Source of the DNA: Sva-07 sp963698435
Lineage (GTDB): Bacteria; Actinomycetota; Acidimicrobiia; Acidimicrobiales; Ilumatobacteraceae
DNA: 64,000 bases
Reading direction: 5' to 3'
Assembly (NCBI GenBank): GCA_963698435.1
Contig: CAVOQV010000020.1
Coordinates: 1-64,000 of the forward strand
The first letter of the stretch is position 1; each line of letters begins with the position of its first letter. A program made the translations under genes and the position numbers. This document shows positions 18,479 through 26,187 of the stretch, piece after piece. Below the pieces are notes generated by a model. That model did no database searches and was not told the DNA's origin. It saw nothing but the letters and a program-made list of their open reading frames with translations.

Positions 18479-19242
18479 CGGCCCCCGAGGCGACGCGCCG
18501 TCAGGTCGGCGAGCAACGTGCTGCTCGTGGCCGCGACCGGGGTGCGCCGCGCGTCGTGTTCGAGCACGACGAGATCCCGACCGAAGGCGTCGACGACCAC
18601 TCCCCCGGCTTCCTGCACCACGAGCTGGGCGCCGACGTAGTCCCAGACACCGTGCGCGTCGGGGCTCATGTCGACGAAGCCGTCGAAGGACCCGCTGGCC
18701 ACCGCACAGAGATCGAGCGCCGATGCCCCCATCGCACGGAACTGACGCCACCCGTAGGGGTGCGACGGCAGCCCGCTGATCCCGATCACTGCGTCGTCGA
18801 GCGGCGCAGGTGCCGACACCTCGATCCGTACCCCGTCGAGGCGGGCGCCTCCACCGCGAACAGCGTCGTATCGCACTCCGGTCGCCAGGTTGGCCACCAT
18901 CGACACCTCGGGTCGACCCTCGACGACGAGGCACAACGACGTCGCGAACCACGGCAACCCGAGGCTCGCATTGGTCGAGCCGTCGAGCGGGTCGACCACC
19001 ACGACGCCACGCGCCGACAACCCGCCATGAGGGTGCTGGAGTCCGCTCTCCTCGGACAGCACCGAGTAGCCCGCGGCGAGCAGCGGCGTCACACAGATCG
19101 CGTCGACATCGAGATCCACGAGGTACTGCCCGGGCCGCCGACCCGATTCGCCCCAGTCGGTCGTGTGGGCGACGACATCGGTCGTGCCGTCGCAGATCGA
19201 GGCGAACAGCGCCAGCACATCGTGGTCATTGGGCACGGTCAC
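18475..19242 (-). CDS. inositol-monophosphatase family phosphatase
   Basis: A 255-residue IMPase-fold enzyme. Metal-binding motifs are LSEESG (Glu64-Glu65), VVDPLDGSTN (Asp84, Asp87) and the C-terminal GVWDYVGAQLVVQEAGG. The family includes inositol-1-phosphatase, histidinol-phosphate phosphatase (HisN) and CysQ; the motifs do not decide among these. HisN is worth considering because no histidinol phosphatase is seen in the his cluster. It is the first gene of the operon with the FtsX permease and two ATPases. The GTG at 19242 is chosen because TACCGT ends 8 nt before it; a second GTG two codons later is possible. Confidence 0.85.
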   Translation of the reverse strand: MTVPNDHDVLALFASICDGTTDVVAHTTDWGESGRRPGQYLVDLDVDAICVTPLLAAGYSVLSEESGLQHPHGGLSARGVVVVDPLDGSTNASLGLPWFATSLCLVVEGRPEVSMVANLATGVRYDAVRGGGARLDGVRIEVSAPAPLDDAVIGISGLPSHPYGWRQFRAMGASALDLCAVASGSFDGFVDMSPDAHGVWDYVGAQLVVQEAGGVVVDAFGRDLVVLEHDARRTPVAATSSTLLADLTARRLGGR

Positions 19243-19250
19243 AGTCTGGG

Positions 19251-19256
19251 ACGGTA
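19251..19256 (-). promoter_or_regulatory. -10-like TACCGT, leaderless promoter for the IMPase operon
   Basis: Ends 8 nt before the GTG at 19242. It overlaps the opposite -10 (19255-19260) by 2 bp. Confidence 0.5.
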
Positions 19257-19260
19257 GTGT
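19255..19260 (+). promoter_or_regulatory. -10-like TAGTGT, leaderless promoter for the 19270 gene
   Basis: Ends 9 nt before the ATG at 19270. It overlaps the minus-strand -10 element, so the two promoters should exclude each other sterically. Confidence 0.45.
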
Positions 19261-19269
19261 CCGGTCCGC

Positions 19270-19839
19270 ATGGCAGTGATCGATGTTGCAGGTTTCGTCG
19301 CCGATGTGAAGAGTCAGGCCATCGACCACGGGTTCCACGTCCATGACGAACGACACTTCGTCGAGACCTACTCGCTGCGCCAACTCTGGGAGGTCGACCT
19401 CCACCCCGAGGAAGCCTGCGCCGGCCCGATCGACCTCCACCTGTCGCTCGATGTCGATCCCCGCGCGATGCTCGGCTTCGAAGACGAAGTGATGAAGCTC
19501 GACGAGATCGACGATCCGCCCCCGACCGGTTTCAGCTTCCCCCTGATCTTCACCTGGACCCTGCCACCATTGCCGGAGCCACCCGATCTCCTGGTGCTCT
19601 CGATCGACCTCGCGGGGATCGGCGGGGTCGACCTCCCGGTCGAGGTGTCCGCCATCGACTCCTTTCCGAGCGTCACCGATGCCCCGGAGCGGAGCCTGTC
19701 GATCGTGGCCAAGATGACGGTCGATCTTGCCGACGTCTACATGAACGTCGACGACGCGATCGAAGCCGCGCTCGACCGCTGCAAACATGTCAGTCTGTAC
19801 CTGCTCGAGCGGGCTCCGGCCTGGCTCGACGACTTCTGA
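19270..19839 (+). CDS. conserved-looking hypothetical protein
   Basis: 189 residues, acidic, no signal peptide or membrane segment. The N-terminal region contains FVADVKSQAIDHGFHVHDERHFVETYSLR. A central segment, PPPTGFSFPLIFTWTLPPLPEPPDLLVLSIDLAG, is proline-rich and strand-like. The C-terminal half has a helix DLADVYMNVDDAIEAALDR. I do not recognise the family. It is divergent from the IMPase operon with only 27 bp between the start codons, and 46 bp upstream of the small acidic protein. Confidence 0.65.
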   Translation: MAVIDVAGFVADVKSQAIDHGFHVHDERHFVETYSLRQLWEVDLHPEEACAGPIDLHLSLDVDPRAMLGFEDEVMKLDEIDDPPPTGFSFPLIFTWTLPPLPEPPDLLVLSIDLAGIGGVDLPVEVSAIDSFPSVTDAPERSLSIVAKMTVDLADVYMNVDDAIEAALDRCKHVSLYLLERAPAWLDDF

Positions 19840-19885
19840 TCCGACGTTCCGCCATCCGTTCCGCCATCGAGAGCCCGGGAGAGCC

Positions 19886-20140
19886 ATGCGAGTCCACGAA
19901 CTGATCGACATCCTGAGCGACCAGCCTGCTGATGCCGAGGTCGAACTCGCCGTCATCGCGCCCGTCGAGGACGGATCGGACGACATCACCGTCGACCGCT
20001 ACTTCGTCGACGGTGTCCTGCCGTGGGAAGACGACGAGGACGACGAGGATTCCGATGGCGAACTCACCATCTGGCTCGTCGGCGGCGAGGAAGCCGACGT
20101 GAACGCCTTCCTCGACGCCATCGAACAACCCGACGCCTGA
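19886..20140 (+). CDS. small acidic hypothetical protein
   Basis: 84 residues. The N-terminus MRVHELIDILSDQPADAEVELAV recalls small actinobacterial and phage-like proteins that begin with a short helix followed by beta strands; the family is not named with confidence. An acidic run WEDDEDDEDSDGEL lies in the middle. A GGGAGAG ribosome binding site precedes the ATG, which I prefer to longer frames. It follows the 19270 gene by 46 bp on the same strand. Confidence 0.65.
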   Translation: MRVHELIDILSDQPADAEVELAVIAPVEDGSDDITVDRYFVDGVLPWEDDEDDEDSDGELTIWLVGGEEADVNAFLDAIEQPDA

Positions 20141-20196
20141 TCGGCACCGGGGGAGGTCGATGCGGCGACCCGAACGGATCGGGCCGCCGCACCCAC

Positions 20197-21972
20197 TCAC
20201 TGCTCGGAGACGAACATCTCGGTGAAGAACGTCAGTGCGCCGGGCGTTCCGTTGCCGAGATCACCGCTCGGCAACGTCCAGTTGTTGACACCCCGGATGT
20301 TCTCGTCGGTGGCGATCAGCGTGGCCGTGCCACCCGCGTACCAGACCGGCGCCTGCTCGTTGATCCGCACCATGATCTTCGAGTAGAGGTCCTTGCGGGT
20401 CTCGAAGTCGTCGGTCTGGATCGCTTCCATCGCCCAGCCGAACGCTTCGGGGTCGTACCAGTTCGGGAAGTTGCTGATCGACTCCGCCGGGTCGGTCAGG
20501 AACGGGTTGATCGGCGCGCTCGGGTCGGCCTCCGAACCCCACCGCCAACAGTGCGCCTTGTGCTCGTCGCTGATGGCGATGTTGATGTGGGTCGCCTGGT
20601 CGAACTGGGTCAACGTCACGTTGACGAGTTCGGATCCCGACCACACCTGCTCGATCACCTGCATGGCGGCGATCAGGGTCGGGTCAGGCGGGCAGGAGAG
20701 TTCGACGTCGATCTTCTCGCCGGGAGACTTGCCGTCCGAGCGGGTCGGATCGTCGATGTACCCCTGCAGCAGCGCAGCGCCCCCCTCGAAGTCGAACGTC
20801 GGGTAGCTGTCGGCGGCCTCCTCGGTCCACCACGGGCTGTCGGCCGAGAACCACTGTGTCACCGGCAGGGAGATACCGGTGCCACCGAGCGCCTCGATGA
20901 CGCGCTCCTGGTCGTTCATCTTGTTCAGACCGAGACGGACGCGAACGTCGTCGAACGGCGGAACCGCCGTGTTGAACATGCCACCACCGGTGCTGTTGCC
21001 CTGGAACTCGTACAGGCTGATGCCGGACTCCCCGCGGGCGTCCCTGATCGTGCCCTGCCGCCGTGTCTCCATCAGGTTGACGGTCCCCGAGATCAGCGCA
21101 TCGAGGCGGGTGCCTTCGTCAGGGATCGGGCGGAACGAGACCGAGTCGAGGTACGGCAACTGATTGCCCTCGTCGTCGGTGCGCCAGTAGTTCTCGTTGC
21201 GTACGACGATGGTCTCGTTGTCGATGTCTCGGCTCTCCATCACGAACGGGCCTGTGCCGACCGGCGCGGTGCTGAAGCCGACCGGGTCGGCCAGCGCTGC
21301 GCCCGGCTCGAACACATAGCCGAGTGCGACGGTGTTCAGGGCGGCCGGGAACGCCGAGTTCGGCGCGCTGAGCGTGTACACGACGGTGAGGTCGTCGACC
21401 GCCTCCACGCTGACCATCGCGTTGGTCGCGATCTGCCCTGAGGAGATCGCTCCCGTCTGCTGGATCGCGAACATGTCGGCGATCGTCTGCGCTGTCAAGG
21501 GCACCCCGTTGTGGAACTCGATGTCGGGACGCAGCGTCATCGTCCAGACCGTGAAGTCCTCGTTCGACTCGATCGACTCGGCGAGGTACCCCTCGTACTC
21601 GCCGTCGGCGTTCTGCTGGATCAGCACGTCGAAGAACGTGCGAGCGATGTTCACGCAGGGTTCGGCGCAGCCGTCCTCCCACGGTCGAAAGCCGTTGGCC
21701 TCGGCTTCCAGGCCCATCGAGAGCGACCCGCCGTACACGGGCGTCTCGGTTTCTGCGACGACGGTGGTGTCGACCTCACCCTCCGCCACGACCGGTGTGG
21801 TGTCCGCTGTCTCCTCGCCGTCGCCGGCGTCAGTGGTCTCCTCGGCGGTCGCTTCCGTGCCGTCACCAGCCGTCGTGCTGTCCGAGGAGCTGTCGTCGCT
21901 CCCGCACGATGCAGCCACGAAGGCGAACACCAGCGGAACGGCAAGTGCAGTGACAAGTCGTCGCTGTCGCAT
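20197..21972 (-). CDS. ABC transporter substrate-binding lipoprotein, family 5 (peptide/nickel type)
   Basis: A 591-residue SBP_bac_5 protein. The N-terminus MRQRRLVTALAVPLVFAFVA is a lipoprotein signal with lipobox AASC and predicted lipidated Cys23. A Ser/Thr/Asp/Glu-rich linker to about residue 75 is followed by the binding domain with EAEANGFRPWEDGC and IEFHNGVPLTAQTIADMF. Members bind oligopeptides, nickel or opines. No permease or ATPase genes of the system are adjacent, so it is an orphan binding protein here. The ATG is fixed by the signal peptide and a GGGGGA ribosome binding site. Confidence 0.9.
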   Translation of the reverse strand: MRQRRLVTALAVPLVFAFVAASCGSDDSSSDSTTAGDGTEATAEETTDAGDGEETADTTPVVAEGEVDTTVVAETETPVYGGSLSMGLEAEANGFRPWEDGCAEPCVNIARTFFDVLIQQNADGEYEGYLAESIESNEDFTVWTMTLRPDIEFHNGVPLTAQTIADMFAIQQTGAISSGQIATNAMVSVEAVDDLTVVYTLSAPNSAFPAALNTVALGYVFEPGAALADPVGFSTAPVGTGPFVMESRDIDNETIVVRNENYWRTDDEGNQLPYLDSVSFRPIPDEGTRLDALISGTVNLMETRRQGTIRDARGESGISLYEFQGNSTGGGMFNTAVPPFDDVRVRLGLNKMNDQERVIEALGGTGISLPVTQWFSADSPWWTEEAADSYPTFDFEGGAALLQGYIDDPTRSDGKSPGEKIDVELSCPPDPTLIAAMQVIEQVWSGSELVNVTLTQFDQATHINIAISDEHKAHCWRWGSEADPSAPINPFLTDPAESISNFPNWYDPEAFGWAMEAIQTDDFETRKDLYSKIMVRINEQAPVWYAGGTATLIATDENIRGVNNWTLPSGDLGNGTPGALTFFTEMFVSEQ

Positions 21973-22094
21973 CTTTCCCCCATCCTTCGTGTTGACCGCC
22001 GGCCATCGGTGAGTCGATCGGCACGACGGGTTGTCCCCGCCGGTCAGTCCAGCACATGAGACATCGGTCACACGACCCGAACGGGCTCGGACCT

Positions 22095-22984
22095 CTACGA
22101 CAGGAAGTCGACGATGCGTTCGTTGATGACGGTGGGTGATTCGAGATGGAGGAAGTGGCCGACGCCGTCGAGCACATCGATGGTCACGTTGTCGCCGACC
22201 ATTGCCCGCGCTGACTCGGCGACTTCCGAGCCGATGCATCCGTCATCCGCTCCGTGAAGGTAGAGCGTCGGTTGCGTGGGAAGGGCCTGGGTTGCCGCTT
22301 GGACATCTGTGAGTGCCGGGTCGTTGTACCCGGAGCCGAGCGTGGCGCGGTAGTAGCCGAGCGCGGCGCTCAGATGCGCCGGGTCGCGGAGCGCGTCCTT
22401 GACGTGGCCCAGGTCAGCCGTAGCGTCGTGTCCGGGCGACCAGTCGCGCCAGATCATGTCGATGAAGGCCAGATCCTCCGCTGGAACGACCATGTCGGCC
22501 AAGACGTTCTGGAAGAAGAACATGTACCAACTGCGCTTGAGCTGGTCGGTGTTCGTGAGGAACGCATGACCCAACGCCCCTCCCGGTGGCACCGCCATGC
22601 CGACGACCTTGGACCAGCGTTCCGGTGCATGCGACGCGGCGCCGTAGGCGATCGGGGCACCCCAGTCGTGGCCGATGATCACCGCCCGGTCATCGCCGTC
22701 GAATCGGTCGTGCAGCGCGATCGCATCCATGGACGATGCACCGGCCTGGTACGAGCCGCTCGCCGACAGGCCGCTGGGCGCGTACCGCGTAGGAACGGTG
22801 CAACGACGCGCCACCCGGCCGCCTCGAGCGCAGCACTGAGGTGACGCCACGAATGGGCCGAATCCGGGAACCCGTGCATGCACACGGCGAGCGGGCGTCC
22901 GGCGTCGTCGATCGATGCCGACGTCAGACACGTGAGGTTCACGTCGTCGAGCGCGACGGCAACGGAAGTGGCGTGGGGATCCAT
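22095..22984 (-). pseudogene. alpha/beta hydrolase (epoxide hydrolase-like), single-base frameshift
   Basis: Two overlapping frames make one ~296-residue hydrolase. The first half, from the ATG at 22984, has the oxyanion-hole motif MHGFPDSAHSW and runs to VVAPFLRG. The second half continues YAPSGLSASGSYQAG and has the nucleophile elbow GHDWGA (Asp nucleophile, as in epoxide hydrolases and haloalkane dehalogenases), an acid in HGADDGCIG and His in GVGHFLHLE. One missing base at about 22783-22785 explains the break, and all catalytic residues are intact once it is corrected. TAGCTT lies 7 nt before the ATG. Sequence error is likely. Confidence 0.75.
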
Positions 22985-22991
22985 TGGGGTG

Positions 22992-22997
22992 AAGCTA
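22992..22997 (-). promoter_or_regulatory. -10-like TAGCTT, leaderless promoter for the hydrolase
   Basis: Ends 7 nt before the ATG at 22984. Confidence 0.45.
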
Positions 22998-23057
22998 CTG
23001 CAGTCATGCGTCACCGGCGTCACCGCTGGACTGGGGCACGAAGCCCACGTACACGAG

Positions 23058-23131
23058 TGGGGCGGGTGGGGCTCGAACCCACGACCCACGGATTATGAGT
23101 CCGCTGCTCTAACCGACTGAGCTACCGCCCC
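23058..23131 (-). tRNA. tRNA-Met (anticodon CAU, elongator type)
   Basis: Acceptor GGGGCGG/CCGCCCC, anticodon loop CTCATAA giving CAU, T-arm GGTTCGAGCC, discriminator A, no encoded CCA. The first pair is G-C and no initiator features are visible, so elongator Met is favoured. An Ile(CAU) reading cannot be fully excluded without TilS-determinant analysis. Confidence 0.92.
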
Positions 23132-23212
23132 GAACACGGGTGACATTCCACGCTACCGATCGACAGCACTGCGGCGATGGCTCCGACACCGCGACTGCGC
23201 TGTCGGGACCGC

Positions 23213-23683
23213 TCAGACTTCGAGCGCCGCTTTGAGGCGTCCCAACGTGGCTTCCATCCCTTTGACCATGCTCGTGGATCGACGCATCACCGTCTCGTAC
23301 AGGAACTTCTGCACTCCTACAGGCGGCGGGAACGAGAACGACTCGGTGACCACGGTCGAACCCTCACGATCTTCGAACTCGTACCGCCAGGTGGAGTAAC
23401 CCTCGGCAACGAACTCGAACACCGCGTTGTGTTCGTAGCCCGTGATCTTGGAGGTCGTCGTCCACTTCTTGAGCGTGACCGGGCCGACCTTCGCAACGTT
23501 GTCGCCGGTGAATTCGGAGCCAACGGCAGGACCATCGACCCCGTCGACCCACCGGCAGGCAACGCACTCGGGGCTCCACTCCCCCATTCGGGCGATGTCG
23601 GACACCGCTGCGAACACGTCGGTCACGGGTCGATCGATCATGATCGACGCCGACCCGACGAGCGGGTGATCGTTGGTTGCCAT
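23213..23683 (-). CDS. SRPBCC family protein
   Basis: 156 residues with the START/Bet v1-like pattern: GSASIMIDRPVTDVFAAVSDIARMGEWSPEC at the N-terminus, central strands with CRWVDGVDGPAVGSEFTGDN, and a long C-terminal helix. The WSPEC segment is common in actinobacterial SRPBCC proteins of unknown ligand. The ATG giving MATNDHPLV is preferred to the longer frame because the extra 30 residues are low-complexity and basic. It lies 43 bp downstream of the SDR gene on the same strand. Confidence 0.82.
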   Translation of the reverse strand: MATNDHPLVGSASIMIDRPVTDVFAAVSDIARMGEWSPECVACRWVDGVDGPAVGSEFTGDNVAKVGPVTLKKWTTTSKITGYEHNAVFEFVAEGYSTWRYEFEDREGSTVVTESFSFPPPVGVQKFLYETVMRRSTSMVKGMEATLGRLKAALEV

Positions 23684-23726
23684 TCTCCACTGTGACACAC
23701 GGACCGAGGCAAGCCGATGGCGACCG

Positions 23727-24476
23727 CTAGTCGTCGGGCATCTGGACGACCTGGCCGATGATCGTCCCACCATCGATCACGAACTCGTGTCCGGTCGAGT
23801 ACGTCGCCTCCTGCAGGATGAACATCAGCATCGCTGTGACCTCCTCGGGCTCGCCGACTCGGGCGATCGGCTGGCTGGCGACCGTCTCGAGGTCGAGCCC
23901 ATCGGTCATCGGCGTGCGGATCGGCCCTGGATGGATCGAGTTCACCCGGATACCGAACGGCCCCAACTCGATGGCAGCAGTCTTGGTGATGCCACGCACT
24001 CCCCACTTGCTGGCGACGTAGGCGGCGAGGTTCGCATAGCCCTGCAGCCCGGCAGTCGAGGAGATGTTGACGATGGCTCCACCGTTGGCCTGCTTCATCG
24101 ACGGAACGACCGCACGCATTCCGAGGAACACGCCGGTGAGGTTGATGTCGATGGTGCGCTGCCAATCACTCGTCGACAGGGCATCGATCGGTCCGAACGC
24201 GACGATGCCAGCGTTGTTCACCAGCACCTTGACGGGGCCCCACGCCTCCTCGGCCTGCGCGACGACCGTCTCCCAGGCACCTGCATCGGCGACATCGAGG
24301 TGGCGGTACATCACCGAGTCGCCGAGTGCGTCTGCGAGCGCCTGCCCTTCGACGTCGAGGATGTCGGTCGCCACCACTCTTGCGCCGGCCCGGGCGAGGC
24401 CTCGGACATGTTCTGCCCCCATCCCCCGCGCCGCACCGGTGACGATCGCAACCGCTCCGTTGAGTGACATTGACAT
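23727..24476 (-). CDS. SDR family oxidoreductase
   Basis: A 249-residue classical short-chain dehydrogenase. The cofactor motif TGAARGMG is near residues 14-21, NNAG is present, and the catalytic Ser (NISSTAG), Tyr and Lys (YVASK) are all in place. Asp in VATDILD after the second strand suggests NAD(H) preference. FabG-like and hydroxysteroid-dehydrogenase-like enzymes share this layout; the substrate is unknown. A good GGAGG ribosome binding site precedes the ATG. Confidence 0.9.
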   Translation of the reverse strand: MSMSLNGAVAIVTGAARGMGAEHVRGLARAGARVVATDILDVEGQALADALGDSVMYRHLDVADAGAWETVVAQAEEAWGPVKVLVNNAGIVAFGPIDALSTSDWQRTIDINLTGVFLGMRAVVPSMKQANGGAIVNISSTAGLQGYANLAAYVASKWGVRGITKTAAIELGPFGIRVNSIHPGPIRTPMTDGLDLETVASQPIARVGEPEEVTAMLMFILQEATYSTGHEFVIDGGTIIGQVVQMPDD

Positions 24477-24611
24477 GGTTCTGTCCTCCTTGACGGCGAC
24501 GAGCAGATGTCTCAAGGATTTCAGAGGGCGCGCTCCGAGTCCACAGTCCAAGGTCATCGAGCGACGAAAACGACGACGGACCCCCGATTTCTCGAGGGCC
24601 CGTGTCCGTTG

Positions 24612-24684
24612 CTCCGGGAGCAGGGCTCGAACCTGCGACCCATTGATTAACAGTCAATTGCTCTGCCAGCTGAGCTATCCCGGA
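24612..24684 (-). tRNA. tRNA-Asn (anticodon GUU)
   Basis: Acceptor TCCGGGA/TCCCGGA, anticodon loop CTGTTAA giving GUU, T-arm GGTTCGAGCC, discriminator G, no encoded CCA. It lies 153 bp downstream of rpoD on the same strand. Confidence 0.95.
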
Positions 24685-24837
24685 AGGTCGAATCGAGAGG
24701 TTATCGCCCCGACCGGTGCCATCACACGTCGATGAGTCCTCGAACCGTGGGTCACGATCGTCAGGAGCGCCAACGGGTGCTCGCGTGTCGGCGGGCGGGT
24801 CGGGCGCCCGAGGTCCGAGAACCGGCACAGATGCCGA

Positions 24838-26187
24838 TCACTCGACTTCGAGGAACTCCCGGAGACGCTCGGATCGTTGGGGGTGGCGGAGCTTGGCGAG
24901 GGTCTTGGCCTCGATCTGGCGGATGCGCTCACGGGTCACACCGAACTCCTGACCGACCTCCTCGAGTGTCTTGGCCCGTCCCCCGTCGAGCCCGAACCGC
25001 AGCCGGACGATCTCCTGCTCCCGATCGGACAGCTCGCCGAGGACCTCGGTCACCGCATCGTGCAACATCATGCGGGTCGCCGCGTCAGCAGGGCTGTCGA
25101 CCGACTCGTCCTCGATGAAGTCACCGAGGTTGGCTTCGTCCTCGTCTCCGACGGGCGAATCCAGCGAGAGCGGGTCCTGCGAGATCCGCAACAGCTCGCG
25201 CACGCGATCCGGTGGGAGCTGCACCTTCTCCGCGATCTCGTCGACTGTCGGCTCACGTTCGAGCTCCTGGTGCATCTGCCGCTTGGCGCGAGTGACCCGG
25301 TTCATGTGCTCGACCATGTGCACCGGGATCCTGATCGTGCGGGCCTGATCGGCGATCGACCGGGTGATCGCCTGGCGGATCCACCACGTGGCATACGTCG
25401 AGAACTTGAAGCCCTTGGTGTGGTCGAACTTGTCGACCGCACGCATCAACCCGAGATTGCCTTCCTGGATCAGATCGAGCAGTTGCATGCCTCGACCGGA
25501 GTAGCGCTTGGCGATGCTCACCACCAGACGCAAGTTGGCCTGCGTCAACTCGCTCTTGGCTCGCTCGCCGCGGCTGACGGCGCGCAGCAGCATGCGCTCC
25601 TCCCCCGGCTCGAACGCCGACGCATCGGCGATCTCGTCGATGCGTGCTGCGGCGATCTTGCCTTCCTCGATCAGCTGGGCGAGGCGTCGTTCGTCCCCGA
25701 CCGTGAGCAGGTCGACCTGGCCGATCTCTCGGAGGTACAGACGCACCGTGTCCGACGTGTTGTTGTCACCCTTCGGACCGGCCTTGCGGGTCCGGCGGCC
25801 ACGGCCGCGGCTCAGCAGTTGCTCGTCGTGATCGGCGACCCTCGCAGGAGACTCCTTCTCCACGAACACCCGGCCACCACTCGACGGTGTGTCATCGGCG
25901 ATGTGGTCGACCTCGTCGTCGATCTGGATACCGTGGCCCGCCATGGCGGTCTGCACCTCGGTGAGGACGTCGCCGGACAACTCGATGTGGCGCAGCACGT
26001 GGGCGACGTCCTCTGCATGGACCGCTCCCGACTGGCGACCGCGCCCGACCAGGTCATCCCACTCGTCGACATCGACGCCGACGAACGGCGCCGCGGCGGA
26101 CGAAACCGACGGCATGTCACCGGTCGGGACCGAGCGCGTGGGGGCGTCGGCGTCCGGCTGCTCGCCGGCTGCCGGATCAGCCCCCAC
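24838..26187 (-). CDS. rpoD: RNA polymerase principal sigma factor (group 1 sigma-70)
   Basis: 449 residues. A variable acidic N-terminal region (~1-130) precedes region 1.2 (DTVRLYLREIGQVDLLT), region 2 with the core-binding and -10-melting segments (LDLIQEGNLGLMRAVDKFD, TYATWWIRQAITRSIADQ), region 3, and region 4.2 with the -35 helix-turn-helix TLEEVGQEFGVTRERIRQIEAKTL. This is the housekeeping sigma factor, also called sigA or hrdB in actinobacteria. The GTG start lies inside the end of dnaG (11 bp overlap), so translation is probably coupled to primase. No other sigma gene is in the window. Confidence 0.95.
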   Translation of the reverse strand: MGADPAAGEQPDADAPTRSVPTGDMPSVSSAAAPFVGVDVDEWDDLVGRGRQSGAVHAEDVAHVLRHIELSGDVLTEVQTAMAGHGIQIDDEVDHIADDTPSSGGRVFVEKESPARVADHDEQLLSRGRGRRTRKAGPKGDNNTSDTVRLYLREIGQVDLLTVGDERRLAQLIEEGKIAAARIDEIADASAFEPGEERMLLRAVSRGERAKSELTQANLRLVVSIAKRYSGRGMQLLDLIQEGNLGLMRAVDKFDHTKGFKFSTYATWWIRQAITRSIADQARTIRIPVHMVEHMNRVTRAKRQMHQELEREPTVDEIAEKVQLPPDRVRELLRISQDPLSLDSPVGDEDEANLGDFIEDESVDSPADAATRMMLHDAVTEVLGELSDREQEIVRLRFGLDGGRAKTLEEVGQEFGVTRERIRQIEAKTLAKLRHPQRSERLREFLEVE

